A DNA stretch of 64,000 bases from Acanthosepion pharaonis. Lineage: Eukaryota; Mollusca; Cephalopoda; Sepiida; Sepiidae. The notes beneath the pieces were generated by a model, which searched no databases, was not told the origin of the DNA, and saw only the letters and a list, made by a program, of their open reading frames with translations. A program made the position numbers and the translations under genes. This document shows, piece after piece, positions 13,805 through 24,402 of this stretch (positions are counted from its first letter, which is position 1; each line of letters opens with the position of its first letter). The stretch is taken from assembly GCA_903632075.3 (NCBI GenBank), contig CAHIKZ030003458.1, positions 21,001-85,000 on the forward strand. Reading direction: 5' to 3'.

Positions 13805-14150
13805 CCACATGGGACAATAGCCTAATTGATTAAAATGTTGGTTGGTGAATTTACACTTGACATAGTAATTTTGAGTTCAATCCCTGGTCTGGCAATGTGT
13901 ACATTTTGAATTTCGATATCAGCTGGAACACTTATAGAGTTATAACTAATCTGTTAATCTCCCATACTATTGATAATCAACAATTTCTCATTGGATTCTC
14001 TATGAAGAGCCATTTTTTGCCAAACATTAAGACTATTGACCTCATATTATAATCCTGTATTATATTTATTTTATACTCATCCAGCTATGGAGGTCCTCAT
14101 AGCCTCTCATAAGGAAGGTTAGGTTTAAATATTTTTTACTAAGAATTGTC
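13805..14150 (+). mobile_element. tRNA-derived SINE, copy 1
   Basis: The head reads 'ggacaatagcctaattgatt' and then 'ttgagttcaatccctgg' at about 13871-13887, which fit an A box and a good B box (GTTCAATCC) of a polymerase III promoter. The body contains 'aatctgttaatctccca' and 'aatcaacaatttctcattgg'. Copy 2 follows immediately at 14154. The tRNA-like part has no sound acceptor stem, as expected of a SINE and not a tRNA gene. Confidence 0.6.
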
Positions 14151-14450
14151 CCATGGGACAATAACCTAGTAGATTAAAGTGTTGGTTGGTGAATTTGTTT
14201 AGTGATATAATAATTGTGTTTCAATCCCTGGTCTGGGCAATGTGTACATTTTTGAAATTTGATATCAGATGGAAAACTTGTAGAGTTATAATTAATCTGT
14301 TAATCTCCCATGCTATTGATAATCAACCAATTCCTCATTGGATTCTCTATGAATAGAACCAGAGTTGATCTTAGACAAAGGAATTGCCAAACCTTTTATA
14401 CTATTGACCTCATTATGGAGTTCTGAATCTCATAGCTGAAGAAATATGTA
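14151..14450 (+). mobile_element. tRNA-derived SINE, copy 2
   Basis: A tandem second copy of the preceding unit. It has the head 'gggacaataacctagtagat', the B-box-like 'tgtttcaatccctgg' at about 14216-14230, and the same body words. The head-to-tail arrangement at about 345 bp spacing suggests a dimer or a SINE inserted next to its sibling. Confidence 0.6.
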
Positions 14451-14929
14451 CAAAAATATCAATAATGTTTTTATTTTATTTTAATATTCAAGTTTCATTT
14501 GCTCTTTTTCCTTCATTGTTGTTTTTTATAAGATTTATATTCATTTATAGTTTGATATCCACTTTTCACTTTCTCTATTTCTTTATTAGACATGTGTTTT
14601 TTTTAAAAATAACAATAATAAAACCTTCATACATAAAAAGGCAATAATAAGTAATTGAAAAAATAAATGAATATACCTTTTTTATTGTATTGGTTGACAT
14701 CTTTAATAGGAAAAGATGTGTTTGATGAAATGCAGGACATTGAGATTTGACTGGAAATTTTCAAAGTTTTAGTCATAAAAAAATTTAATACCCTGCCCTT
14801 TAGCTTTTTAAAATATTGACGTAGGGGAAGATATCGACCACTTGCTCGTTCCTCATTATTGTTTTTCTATAAGATTCATATTTAGCTTTATAGTTTATTA
14901 ATTTTTCTTTTCAAGGTTTTTATCCTTGG

Positions 14930-15050
14930 TGGACGGAATAAAGGTTTCGGTTCGAAATTCCAATCTGAAGAAGGCCGGAATGTCCAATGGCCAAAAGTTG
15001 TGAATATTGCAATGAAGATGAAAATAACAGTTCGATAATGTAAATAATAG
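14930..15050 (+). mobile_element. SINE core copy, decayed
   Basis: Contains 'ggaataaaggtttcggttcg', CTGAAGA at 14965-14971 and the arm GGCCGG. The expected GAAA has decayed to AAAA at about 14993-14996. It is followed by 'atgaagatgaaaataacag' and 'gataatgtaaataat'. The same family occurs at 4196-4400 and 59820-60230. Confidence 0.55.
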
Positions 15051-15069
15051 AAATAATTAATCCTTCTTA

Positions 15070-15107
<38 letters not shown>

Positions 15108-15114
15108 TGACATA
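15070..15114. repeat. (AAT)n microsatellite upstream of LINE copy
   Basis: About 13 AAT units sit directly before the first LINE coding fragment. The same repeat closes each downstream LINE unit, which supports insertion of the element into TAA/AAT repeats. Confidence 0.85.
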
Positions 15115-15709
15115 GTGGGCCAATATCTGCACTGGAAAATCTGCAACTTCTCTGGGAAGGAAACTGAAAGAAACTGGTATGAACACCACCCAGACCCGGT
15201 TACTGAGATAGGACCTGTTACAATTCTATGGGACTACACAATACACACTGACAGAACAATCAAGGCCAACCGGCCAGATATTGTTATTAAAGACCACAAA
15301 CAAAAACGGTGCCTCCTTATTGATATGGCAGTCCCTGCTGACTGCAATGTATCTTTGAAGATATTCATAAAGTTGTCAAAGTACAAGGAACTTGAAATAG
15401 AAATCTCGAAAATGTGGCATATGGGAACATCAACAATCCCTGTTGTAGTTGGAGCCCTAGGACTGGTTGGAAAAAGATTGCAGTAGACTAATTGAAGGGA
15501 TTCCTGGAAGTCCATGCCTCAAGGAGATACAAAAATTGTTGTTCTGACAAGTACAGCCCACACTTTACGAAGGGCTTTATCTATAAATTAATTCTTTTTT
15601 TTTTTTTTTTTTTTGTCAGTGGAAAGTGTCATGACGCCATTTCTAACCTTGGGTCCCTGGGCGGGACCCGGAAAGAAATGTGTAAACGCCAGAAATCAAA
15701 GAAAATAAA

Positions 15710-15735
<26 letters not shown>
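15112..15735 (+). pseudogene. R4/Dong-like LINE: C-terminal endonuclease end and 3' UTR
   Basis: The frame starting at 15115 translates to a recognisable LINE C terminus, in order: YLHWKIC, WYEHHPDPV, ILWDYTIHTDRTI, NRPDIVIKD, CLLIDMAVP and IPVVVGALGLV. In related elements this segment follows the reverse transcriptase. The RPD...D/K...D pattern fits the restriction-like endonuclease of R2/R4-type LINEs, by recall and not by search. The frame stops at 15484-15486. A shifted frame continues as LTSTAHTLRRALSI (about 15541-15585), which is the usual ORF end, so there is at least one frameshift. A T-rich 3' UTR with 'gggtccctgggcgggacc' and an (AAT)n tail follow. The RT domain is absent, so this is a 5'-truncated dead copy. 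Confidence 0.7.
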
Positions 15736-15747
<12 letters not shown>

Positions 15748-15749
<2 letters not shown>

Positions 15750-16190
15750 CCCAATCAAAGCCAACCGGAAGAACATTGTTATTAAAGACCCTGACAAAAA
15801 CAAAAAAAACCTTTTATTAATACTATGCGGTCCCTGCTGACTGCAATGTATCTTAGATTTCAAAAGCTGTCAAAATACAAGGACCTTGAAATAGAAATCT
15901 CAAAATTGTAACTGTCAAGACATCAAAAACTCCCTGTTGTAGTATGGAGCCCTAGGAATGGTTGGAAAATTGCAAAAAACAATTGAAGAAGAGACAAATT
16001 CCACACCTTAAGGATATACAAAAAATGAACAAAACGTTTAAACAAATACAGAATTAAGAAGGGCTTTATCTATGTAATTTTTTTTTTTTGTCAGTGGAAA
16101 CTGTTTTCATGATGCCAAGTAAAAAGGGTCCCTGATAAAGTTTGGACCCGGAAGAATGTGGCTTGATGAGATAAAAAAATAAAAAAATAA
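15748..16190 (+). pseudogene. Second, more decayed LINE 3'-end unit
   Basis: Starts right after (AAT)n and repeats words of the first copy: 'aaccggaagaacattgttat', 'gcggtccctgctgactgcaa', 'ccctaggaatggttgg' and 'aagaagggctttatctatg', then the 3' UTR word 'ggtccctgataaag'. Coding capacity is destroyed by indels and stops. It ends in an A-rich tail near 16190. Confidence 0.65.
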
Positions 16191-16911
16191 AAATAAATTT
16201 CAAAAATTGTATTCAAGGAAATTACTTCACGAGAAGGAATAACGTTTGAACTTATTATATCTATTAGTTGTTTGAATAATCTCCGTATTAAAAATAAAAA
16301 ATGATCAATGGAAAATGTAGAAGCTGATTAGAGCTATGATTGGGATCGGATGGAAATATGTATACAAAGAAATCAAAGGAAATAATAATAAAGTTAATAA
16401 TAATAATAAACTTGAAGTATCTTGAAGTGGAAATCTCAAAAAATATGGCAAAAAATAATACAAATAATTCCAAAAAAACAAGCATGTGATTATAAATAAA
16501 AATTATATTATTTGATAGACACATTGAATAATAATTTGGCCTTAATGCCTAAAAAAAAAATACTCAAAATTAAAACGTTTTACATTACGAAGAACTTTAT
16601 ACATGTAAAATATGTGTGTTCGCAGATTTTATTTTTTATTAAAAATGATCTTATATAAAAATGATACAAAGTCATTTTTGACCTTAGGTCTCTTGTTTGG
16701 ACCCGGAAGAAAATGTGTATAAAAATATATCAAAATAATAATAATAATAATAATAATTTTATTAAACAATCAAAAATACAAGGATCTTGAAATGGAAATC
16801 TCAAAAAATGAAAACATTAGATCATGATTCATTTTCAAGTTGTATTTAAAGAGTATTCCAGATTGAATAAGGAAAAAATTCGTAAAAGGAAATAATAATA
16901 ATAATAATAAT
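16191..16911 (+). pseudogene. Further degenerate LINE 3'-end units with AAT tails
   Basis: At least three more remnants follow head to tail. A 3' UTR remnant lies at about 16295-16395 ('gatcaatggaaaatgtag', tail aataataataaag). A coding scrap at 16410-16450 ('cttgaagtggaaatctcaaa') leads to an ORF-end/3' UTR copy at 16570-16755 ('ttacgaagaactttatacat', then AAT repeats). Another coding scrap lies at 16768-16815 ('atacaaggatcttgaaatgg'), with AAT repeats at 16895-16911. Decay increases along the series. Confidence 0.55.
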
Positions 16912-18119
16912 GAAAGAATCTGATAAACGGAACAATTCTCTCAGGAAATCCAACTTTTATCTGAAACAAAAAAAATGACGAAGATTGTTTTAATTTTTGA
17001 AATTTTTAACTTTTTCTGGTTTTTTAATTTGATTTGAGGTCTTATATATATAAAGACTGGGTAAATTGTAAAAAAATCAACAAATCAGGAAATAAATAAT
17101 TTTCAATATATATTCATGAATCATCACCACCCTACACGAACAAGGAAGCAATCGGTTCAGTTTCATTGCAAACATATATCGCTTCAAAAAAGGTGACAGG
17201 TCGGGCATTTACTTTCAAAACGTTCCAATAATATCCCGTTGTCTCGGCTTCTCATACTTTTTTTTCATTCCGTTCTTGTCGTCGTTCCAAAATTTCATAA
17301 ACTGTGGGATCTCACATATGCAGCCTTCTGCGTGAAAACGGTTGGTCAATCCGCTTGCTTTTAAAGCGTGGTTTGCTGACGGACACAAATCAGCAATCAG
17401 CGTGGAAGAAAACGAGGTTAGCGGAAGAGAGGCAAGAGCTCCACTCAAGATTGATTGATTTCTTTTTTACGGCTAAATCAACCTTAAGCAATTTATTTAT
17501 GTAACGAAATTTTTTTTTTTAGATTTTAAGAATTTTTTGGCGATAAAATGGATTTACTGATCAGCGTTCTTAGAAATTAAAAATAGGTTGGTTTGGTGGG
17601 TAAGAAACACGTGGATTCATACCTTCCCAAGTGAATATAACAAATAGTAACCATAGTAAACAGTTCTTCTTCTTTATGAGAGGAAATGCCAGGAAATTTT
17701 ATATGCTCTCCCCAACTTCATGTCCGTTGTAGCTCTTAATAATCGTTGTTTTTCTGTTATTTCTTCTAAGCCGTTGTTCCACTGTCGATTTTATCGAAAG
17801 CTAAGTTACGCGTTGCTTTCCTTTGTCCTTCTCGCATCTCTGACTGATTTGGTATCAGATTTTCTAAACGTTCTTTCCTGATTAATTGATCATGGCTCTC
17901 CAAAAAGAATTATCCTTTGGAACTCACAAATGAAACTCATTATGTTATGCTTTGTTTTCCTCTGCCCCTCTGTCTTGAATTGTCCTTTGTATATCAGATT
18001 TTCCAAACCGTCCTTCCTATTATCTGCCACTTATTCACTCAACTATTTCTAAAATGGTATTAAGTATATTTTTTTGTCCGAATTTTACGATTATATAATA
18101 CTAAATACGTTCGTCCGGC
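16912..18119. other. Unique-looking mixed DNA, no gene assigned
   Basis: A minus frame at 17215-17448 (77 codons) and an overlapping plus frame at 17304-17504 have mixed composition but no recognised motif. The region 17640-18060 has no repeat partner here. I cannot exclude a short exon. Confidence 0.35.
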
Positions 18120-18720
18120 GCAGAATGGTTTTTTAATAACCAGTCCAAAAATATTTTAAGTGATCTGATTTTAAAATATTTTAAGTGGATCTGATTTTAA
18201 AATTTTAAATGAATAAGATTTAAAAATATGAGTTGTTTATAAAATATTTTAAATATAACTTTCTTCAACTGTTTAATTAAAATATTTTTAAGTTAAAGAC
18301 AGACAAGAGAGATCCCCGCATTGCCATTTCGTCCAGTTATTTGTAGAGTAATTATTTATCTTTCAACTTTCTTTAAACAATATTTTAAATATTTGAAAAT
18401 ATTTTAAGTTAATTTGAAAAATTCGCCCATGAATAAAAGATTTTTTTTTCAAAGTTATTTATTTTTTTCCGTGCACCAAATTTTTTTTTTTTTTTTTTTT
18501 TATTAGTTATAATTTCTAAAAACTATTACACATTAAAATTTATTTTTAAGTTAAAGACAGACACAAAGAGATGTAATCTTTTTTTCTAGTCCATTGTTTG
18601 TAAATAAATTATTTATATTTCAGCTTTCTTTAAATTTTTTATTTTAAAATATTTTAAGAATATTTTTTTTAAAAAAAAAATGATGTTAGAATGATTTAAA
18701 CTTTGTTTTAAGAGAATAAT
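18120..18720 (+). repeat. Degenerate direct repeats with TTTTAAAATATTTTAAG
   Basis: The word 'gttaaagacagacaa/caca' followed by 'agagat' and a T/A-rich stretch occurs at about 18293 and 18550, spacing about 257 bases. Shorter repeats of 'aagtggatctgattttaaaa' lie at 18155-18205. Together this looks like an old higher-order tandem repeat. Confidence 0.5.
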
Positions 18721-19129
18721 ACTTAAAAATACGAATGTTTTATACAGTAATATAACAAGTTATTTGCATTTTTACAAGTGTTCACATATACAAATAAATA
18801 AATACTTATAAATGGATGTTCAATTTATTCCGAAATTTTATTCTTATTAATGTGAGTAAACAATCAGTAAAACGTTAAATATGAACTTGTAAACCAAGCT
18901 AATTACGACACAAACTAATTCTTTCGTTGGATATTTTGTAAAATTTCTGATGCTAACGTTTCAAGCGTATCAACTTCAGTTGGGATTGTTCGTTGGACAA
19001 GATTTTTATTTTTGGTAATATCAACTTTTTTTTTCCAAAATGCCGACTGGTATTTTATATTTTTACACTTTTATAGTGTTTTGGTATGTCTATTTGGGAG
19101 TTGTTTTATTTTGCCATAAAATTTGCTCG

Positions 19130-19390
19130 GCCTGGAGGCTAGATAAGTGTAGTTCGCTGCCTTTGTGAGCTTCGAGTCGGCGTCTGTCGAACTCGCATTC
19201 TAGAGAGAATTTTGACTTTTCTTTGCCGAAGGGCGAGGTTTCGTTCAGGGAGGGGACTTTCTAGGCCTGAAACCGTCAGGCGGGTTCAAAAGGAATATAT
19301 TTTGGCCGAGCCCTACGGACTCGGGGATTCCCACATTAAACCGGCCTTGTAAATTCTATCCTTTTGGGTGGGATCGAAAAATACTAAGCT
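19130..19390. other. GC-richer island of unknown nature
   Basis: Composition changes sharply to mixed or GC-richer sequence, including an inverted pair 'gccgagccc'/'ggactcgggg' near 19310-19326. It directly abuts a composite-repeat core at 19395. No coding frame or rRNA/snRNA signature was recognised. It may be the rest of an unlisted repeat or an exon-like remnant. Confidence 0.35.
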
Positions 19391-19540
19391 GAGACTCTAA
19401 TAGGTGCTACCACTCCAGGTCAGGGCGGAAACAGTTTAACCAGCAATTAAGAGGCAGTTCTACACTCCTCAAAACCTTCTGATCAGATGCCTTGCTGCCA
19501 GATGATTTTTATCATCATACTCAGGACACCTCATTGGGGG
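19391..19540 (+). mobile_element. Composite repeat, degenerate core fragment
   Basis: Contains the core words 'ctctaataggtgctaccact', 'caccagcaattaagaggcag'-like sequence, 'ctcctcaaaaccttctgatc' and 'gccttgctgccagatg', then one decayed unit of the 30-bp array ('atcatcatactcaggac'). It matches the cores at 43660, 49420, 57050 and 61800. The upstream array is not present. Confidence 0.55.
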
Positions 19541-22309
19541 TAGGGGTGGGGATTTTCTTTCTTTAATTTCCATCTTTCTATTCTGAAGCCCTAGCTGATA
19601 GATCAACGAACGAATAAAAAAAGGGAATGTTGAATGTTCTTCTTGTTTAATAACCTGAACTGTCTGTGACCCAACGGTAGTCTAAGTTTTTTCTAAAACC
19701 TCGTCGTTACTCAAATGCTCAGTCCATAGTATGCCCAATTTCTCTTAAAAACCAAAGTATTTCAAAGAATATTTAATATTAAATTAGGGTTTTCAAATTT
19801 AAAGTTAAAGATTATTTGATTTATTTTTTTACGGGTTATCAAAAACCCGTTATTTAAAACCACAGAAGATATTTTGTAAGATTTTTTTTTTTAGAAATGA
19901 TAATAGTTTTATAGGTACATTTTTTTTTTGCATAGCTATATATATATTTATATAGTGTACCTTTCTGAAGGTTATAATATATAGATGAATATAAAAACTC
20001 ATCTCCAATCCCGAGCCGCTATGTCCATTGCACCAGCCGCACATCCATGATAAACACCTGTTAGGTGTCATGAAAAATTTCAAGGCACGAGATCAAACTC
20101 GGCTTTGATTCTAACGTTGGTGATCACTCGTTCAGCAGCTCTCTCAAGAGATTTTTAACGTTTTTTTCCATAAATGTCTTGTTTACGAAACTAAACCAGT
20201 TTGCTGGTAGAATTTTTTCTTTTGCCAAGTACTGCCACTAAACTAATATATTTCAATGTTGTTCATTGTGGCTGCAATAAAAAAATCCTGGTAGGAATTA
20301 ATTTTCTCAAAATTGCCTCGCTGTAATGGTTGAATTTATTTTTTTATACTAATTTTTAAGTTTTTGATAATTAACTATTAATATAAATAAAAATCTTTGT
20401 AACTACATTTTGTCTGTTTTTTTCAACTAATATAATGTATTTAAGAGGAATTGGAACATTGGCACTGATCTTTAAGCCATTATATAGCTTTGATTTACAT
20501 CTAATCTATATCTGTATTCCTAACACATTGTAGAGTTTTACTGAACTCTCGATGTCTCATGAAGGTACCCAAAATTAAGATTATGAGGGTTATTGGATCA
20601 TCCAATACCAGGGACTCTTGGACTCATGATATAAGGTTACGGAAACAACACGCGAGAAGGTCATTTCAAAAAGTAATGTTATTAAATAGAGTTTGGCTTT
20701 TCTTTTTCCCATCACTCTATGATAATTGGATTTCACTCGATGTACTTAAATAAAAAAAAAAAAACTATAAAAACCGCGTCTTCGTATGGTTGCACTTACC
20801 TCGGTAGCTATTCATTGCACCACCACATCCAACAGAAAATTACCTAAAATATAGGATAAAAAACTAACTGAACGTTCTAAAAAGCATCACGAGCGAACTG
20901 ATTTTCTACTCACGACTGTGTAGATCAATGCTGATGACTCTGATACATTGCATTAATGAAGTCTGAAATAACAACACCAGTCCGGCTCCCTGTTTACAGT
21001 TGGACACCTTGACCCAGTGTTCTCTACGGGTCTCCCGTGGAGTGGACAAGTCCAGTTAAAGCAAACGAAGAGCAAGACGGTGGCGTATTGTATAGCCAAT
21101 GAATTAGTGCAACAAGTTGTTCAGAATCTGAATGGCTGGATCGGTGATGCCATATTCCCCGCCCCTTTGTTGCTCAGTCAACTTTTCTTTTAGTCTTATA
21201 TTCTAAAGATCTATTATACTTCTTTTCTTTCCTTTTTTTTAATATATATATTTATTTGTTTGAAGATTTTGTTTCTCTTTTGTTCAACCGTCTGATATTC
21301 GTAGATAGTATATTACATCGACTTTGCTGACGGAAATCTATTCACTTTCAATTACCACCGTACACACGAGGATCCGTTTAATATTTCATTTTTGAGAATT
21401 GTCTGGCTATATATGTTTATTTTGAAATATTGTTTCACGTCTTTTTTGATATTTATGTTATTTAAAGTGTCAATTTATCGGGTTTTCGTGGGGTGGGTCT
21501 TTAAACTGTTTCAACGGTTTTTTGCGACAGAATTTTGTTATTATTTTTGTTTATTGTTTTTAAAATTTTCCTTAAGAGCTAGTGGATTTGATTAGTTGTT
21601 AAATCTAAAACATATGTTCTAGGTGTGAGTGGGTTCAATCGCTGGATCAGGTAGTGACGCAGTTTATAAATATATATATAAAAATAAGGCAATATATATG
21701 TATGTTTTTCTAGGGGGTCTGTATGTGTGAGATATTTATTTTTAAATATACTTTTTTGACATGAAATACTGTTTCGAATGTTTTTTGTTAATAAAATATT
21801 GAATTTCAAAAATTATTTTCTAAATTAAATTTAAAATTTAGAACACAATCATTTCAAGCGAGCTATAGTAGGAATAATGCAAATTATAAATAGAGTAATA
21901 AAATTTCCTTGAAAACTAATGATTGTAGGTGAGAAATAACTACACTGGATCTTCAGACTGAGTTCTAGAGGGGTAAGGGCAGCGAATAATGTCTGATTTA
22001 TTTTTTTGGTTAGGGGTCGATTCCCTTGAAAATAAGAAACCATGAATTAAAAACTATTCTTAGGATTTTATGAAATGAAATAGTTAGGGATAAATATGTT
22101 TATAGATCAGATTATTTTGAATATTCTGTAACAAGGTTTTTGTCGACAGTGAAATTTATAACATCTGCTTTTTCTTCAAAATGTATTGAATGAATATCTG
22201 AGAAACTTGACATTGTTTGATAATAATTATATAAGACATTTCTTGGAAGGTTTCTCTACAAAAATCTATTTTATACTTTTTAAATGTTTTGACTATGCAA
22301 CGACAATCC
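19541..22309. other. AT-rich DNA with a weak SINE-like patch
   Basis: Around 20080-20130 the minus strand reads GAGTTTGATCTCGTGCC, a weak B-box-like word, probably an old SINE head. 20880-21180 is more mixed in composition but has no frame or motif I recognise. The rest is AT-rich without tandem structure. Confidence 0.35.
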
Positions 22310-22346
22310 ATGGGGTAATACCCTGGGACCCCTAACAGGTGCTAGT
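22310..22346 (+). repeat. Short fragment of composite repeat core
   Basis: Reads 'cctgggacccctaacaggtg' followed by 'ctagtcaaggtcaaatt', matching the part of the composite core that reads gggaccctaacaggtgctac. Only about 35 bases are recognisable. Confidence 0.4.
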
Positions 22347-24074
22347 CAAGGTCAAATTACTATATAGAATCATTGGGTTAATGGTTGTTCTTCAAAAAAC
22401 CTACCGATCAATGGTGGCAACGGATGTAAATTTGGATAGGTGCAGTGAAAATTCGAAAGAGATTCAAATGACTCCTAATGATTTAGACTATATATATACT
22501 GTGGTGGGGTTTATTTAAAGTCGAACGCTCATATTTGTGCGGCGGAGGTACCATTGGATATTTAAAATACATGGGGAAAATGGCTTTGAAATGATTGATC
22601 ATTTCATTTTTGCATCCAAACGTTTGGGGTTTCAAATCATCACTTCCCCTGAAAAAAAATTCCGTCTTAACCATTATAGCAGTGATAAAATTGGTTTCTT
22701 TGAATTTTTGTACATTTTTGAGATTTGACTAAGGTAGCACAGACTTCTTTACAATTTCAGTAATATGCAACCTACATTTATTTGGAAGCTTTATAAAAGA
22801 GTTATCCTGTAATGCGTGAGACATTTCGGCACGAAATATGAATCAAATTCTTTTAATCAACCTGAACTTTGCAAATAATCACTCCTTTACATGTTATCGT
22901 ACAACGAATAGCACCAAAGAAAACGTTTTGGGATTTTTCTTGGATAGCAATCCCAGCCATAAAAGAGAAGACATAAAAGAACCTACTTCTGATTTAAATT
23001 TAAGTAGAAGGAGATTACAAAAGGCATACAAGCCATTTCCTGCCCCATAACTTTGCGTAAAGTCCTTTATCAAGAGCAAACTGTTAAAATGATATTCAGA
23101 CAGCAGCAAATACATCACGTCTGTGAGAAACGGATATGAAGACGAGATGATGTTGATCAATGCAATTACGTCCTGAAATGTTTACTGACAAATTTATATT
23201 TTGCCAATTTTATAATAAAATGTACAATAGGACTTTTCATATAATCATATATATACATATATATATATATTAAAAAAATAAAATCGGTATATAGATAAAA
23301 TGTTAAAAATTAGTACCAAAATTTCCTGGCATTTTGAACAAAAATTTTAGTTTAGATGCAATTGATGTTCATTAGAATTTCCATTCTAGTCCTTGAAAAA
23401 CGTAGAATGAGGGTGATGCAATTACCGAGCTTTTTTGTTATATATGACATAGATATATATGCAAATATACAGTTTATATATATATTCTATGAATAGAATA
23501 AAGAAACACTTTTAAAAATCAAAAAGGGTATGGAGATCTGATAGACCATCTAATAATAATAATATCCAACAAGGAAAACAGTCATTTATTTAAAGAAAGT
23601 TACCTATTTGGATTAGATGAACGGGTCTAGGGATTATATTAGAATTTGTAGAGCCCTATTCTTCAGGCGGGTAGATATTGCATTCACCGTAAAATGAAAA
23701 AAAAACATTGAACATGGGTTATTTTAACAAGCATGCATTGATATTTGTGGATAGATAACGTTCATAAAATATAAATATTTCTTCGTTTTATTATATGTTA
23801 GTCTGGACAAAATTGGGATCAGCTTTTTGTAGATCAAATAAGGGGGCTTAAAAACCATCGATGTTTGATAAAAACATATTATATGATTTAGTCTCTTCCA
23901 CCAACTGGATTAAACAATTTTACAGTATATATATTACATATATATAAACCAAATATTTTACTTTATAAATTGCGAGAAAAATCTCATTAATGGATTTTGT
24001 TTTGTATTGACCAAACAGACTTTTGTTCCTTCGATCGAATATATTATGTATTCATATATCTTACCCAAGTGTGA
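22347..24074. other. AT-rich DNA, nothing recognised
   Basis: Small (AT)n runs near 23247-23270 and 23930-23946. Frames of 63-88 codons at 22483-23160 lack clear motifs. Confidence 0.35.
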
Positions 24075-24370
24075 ATCCTCTTCTTCTCCTCCAGCTATGG
24101 GAAAATAGCAGGACAGACTGGGTTCTATAACTTGGATAGCAACTGGTCTAGGAGAAGGACAACTCTGAATTCAAAACCTGCGGAGGGTCGTTTGGGGACC
24201 TTGTGGCACGTAGTGCACCAGGTCTCTGTATTCAACCCCTTCAAAAAAAGTGTGGTTGGTTCTGCACAAAAACCTTCACCACTATAATCAAATCTCATGT
24301 GCTGTTGTCGGGCTGTCGGTTTCCTGGGAACTGATCTGCTTGACCCTCATACGTCGAATTCGACGGGAGA
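24075..24370 (+). repeat. Dispersed repeat of about 170 bp, copy 1 (partner 29735)
   Basis: Shares with 29735-29912 the words 'aatagcaggacagactgggt', 'ctctgaattcaaaacctg', 'cgtttgggg/aacc' and 'cacgtagtgc', and further on 'attcgacgggag'. In this copy about 100 bases (24250-24350) separate the last two words, so one copy has an insertion or the other a deletion. An (AT)n run follows both. Confidence 0.6.
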
Positions 24371-24371
24371 G

Positions 24372-24402
<31 letters not shown>

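Noticed and set aside
13805..14450. Functional tRNA genes (also 1095-1310, 52225, 59815)
   Set aside because: A and B boxes are present, but acceptor and anticodon stems do not form, and the heads continue into repeat bodies. They are SINEs.
17215..17504. Overlapping 77- and 66-codon frames as a small gene
   Set aside because: No recognised motif, no splice context that can be supported, and no repeat partner. Left as unassigned DNA.
18950..19000. Minus-strand CTGAAG...GAAACG word as another hammerhead
   Set aside because: The core reads CTGAAGT where CTGANGA is required, and no stem I or III can be drawn.
20795..20830. U1-like 5' end (cttacct)
   Set aside because: The following sequence has none of the U1 stem-loops; the seven-base word is expected by chance.
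22894..23160. Minus-strand 88-codon frame as a reverse transcriptase piece
   Set aside because: Only a short word ('aagccatttcctgcccc') is shared with the LINE at 42750. No catalytic motif or neighbouring RT block supports it.
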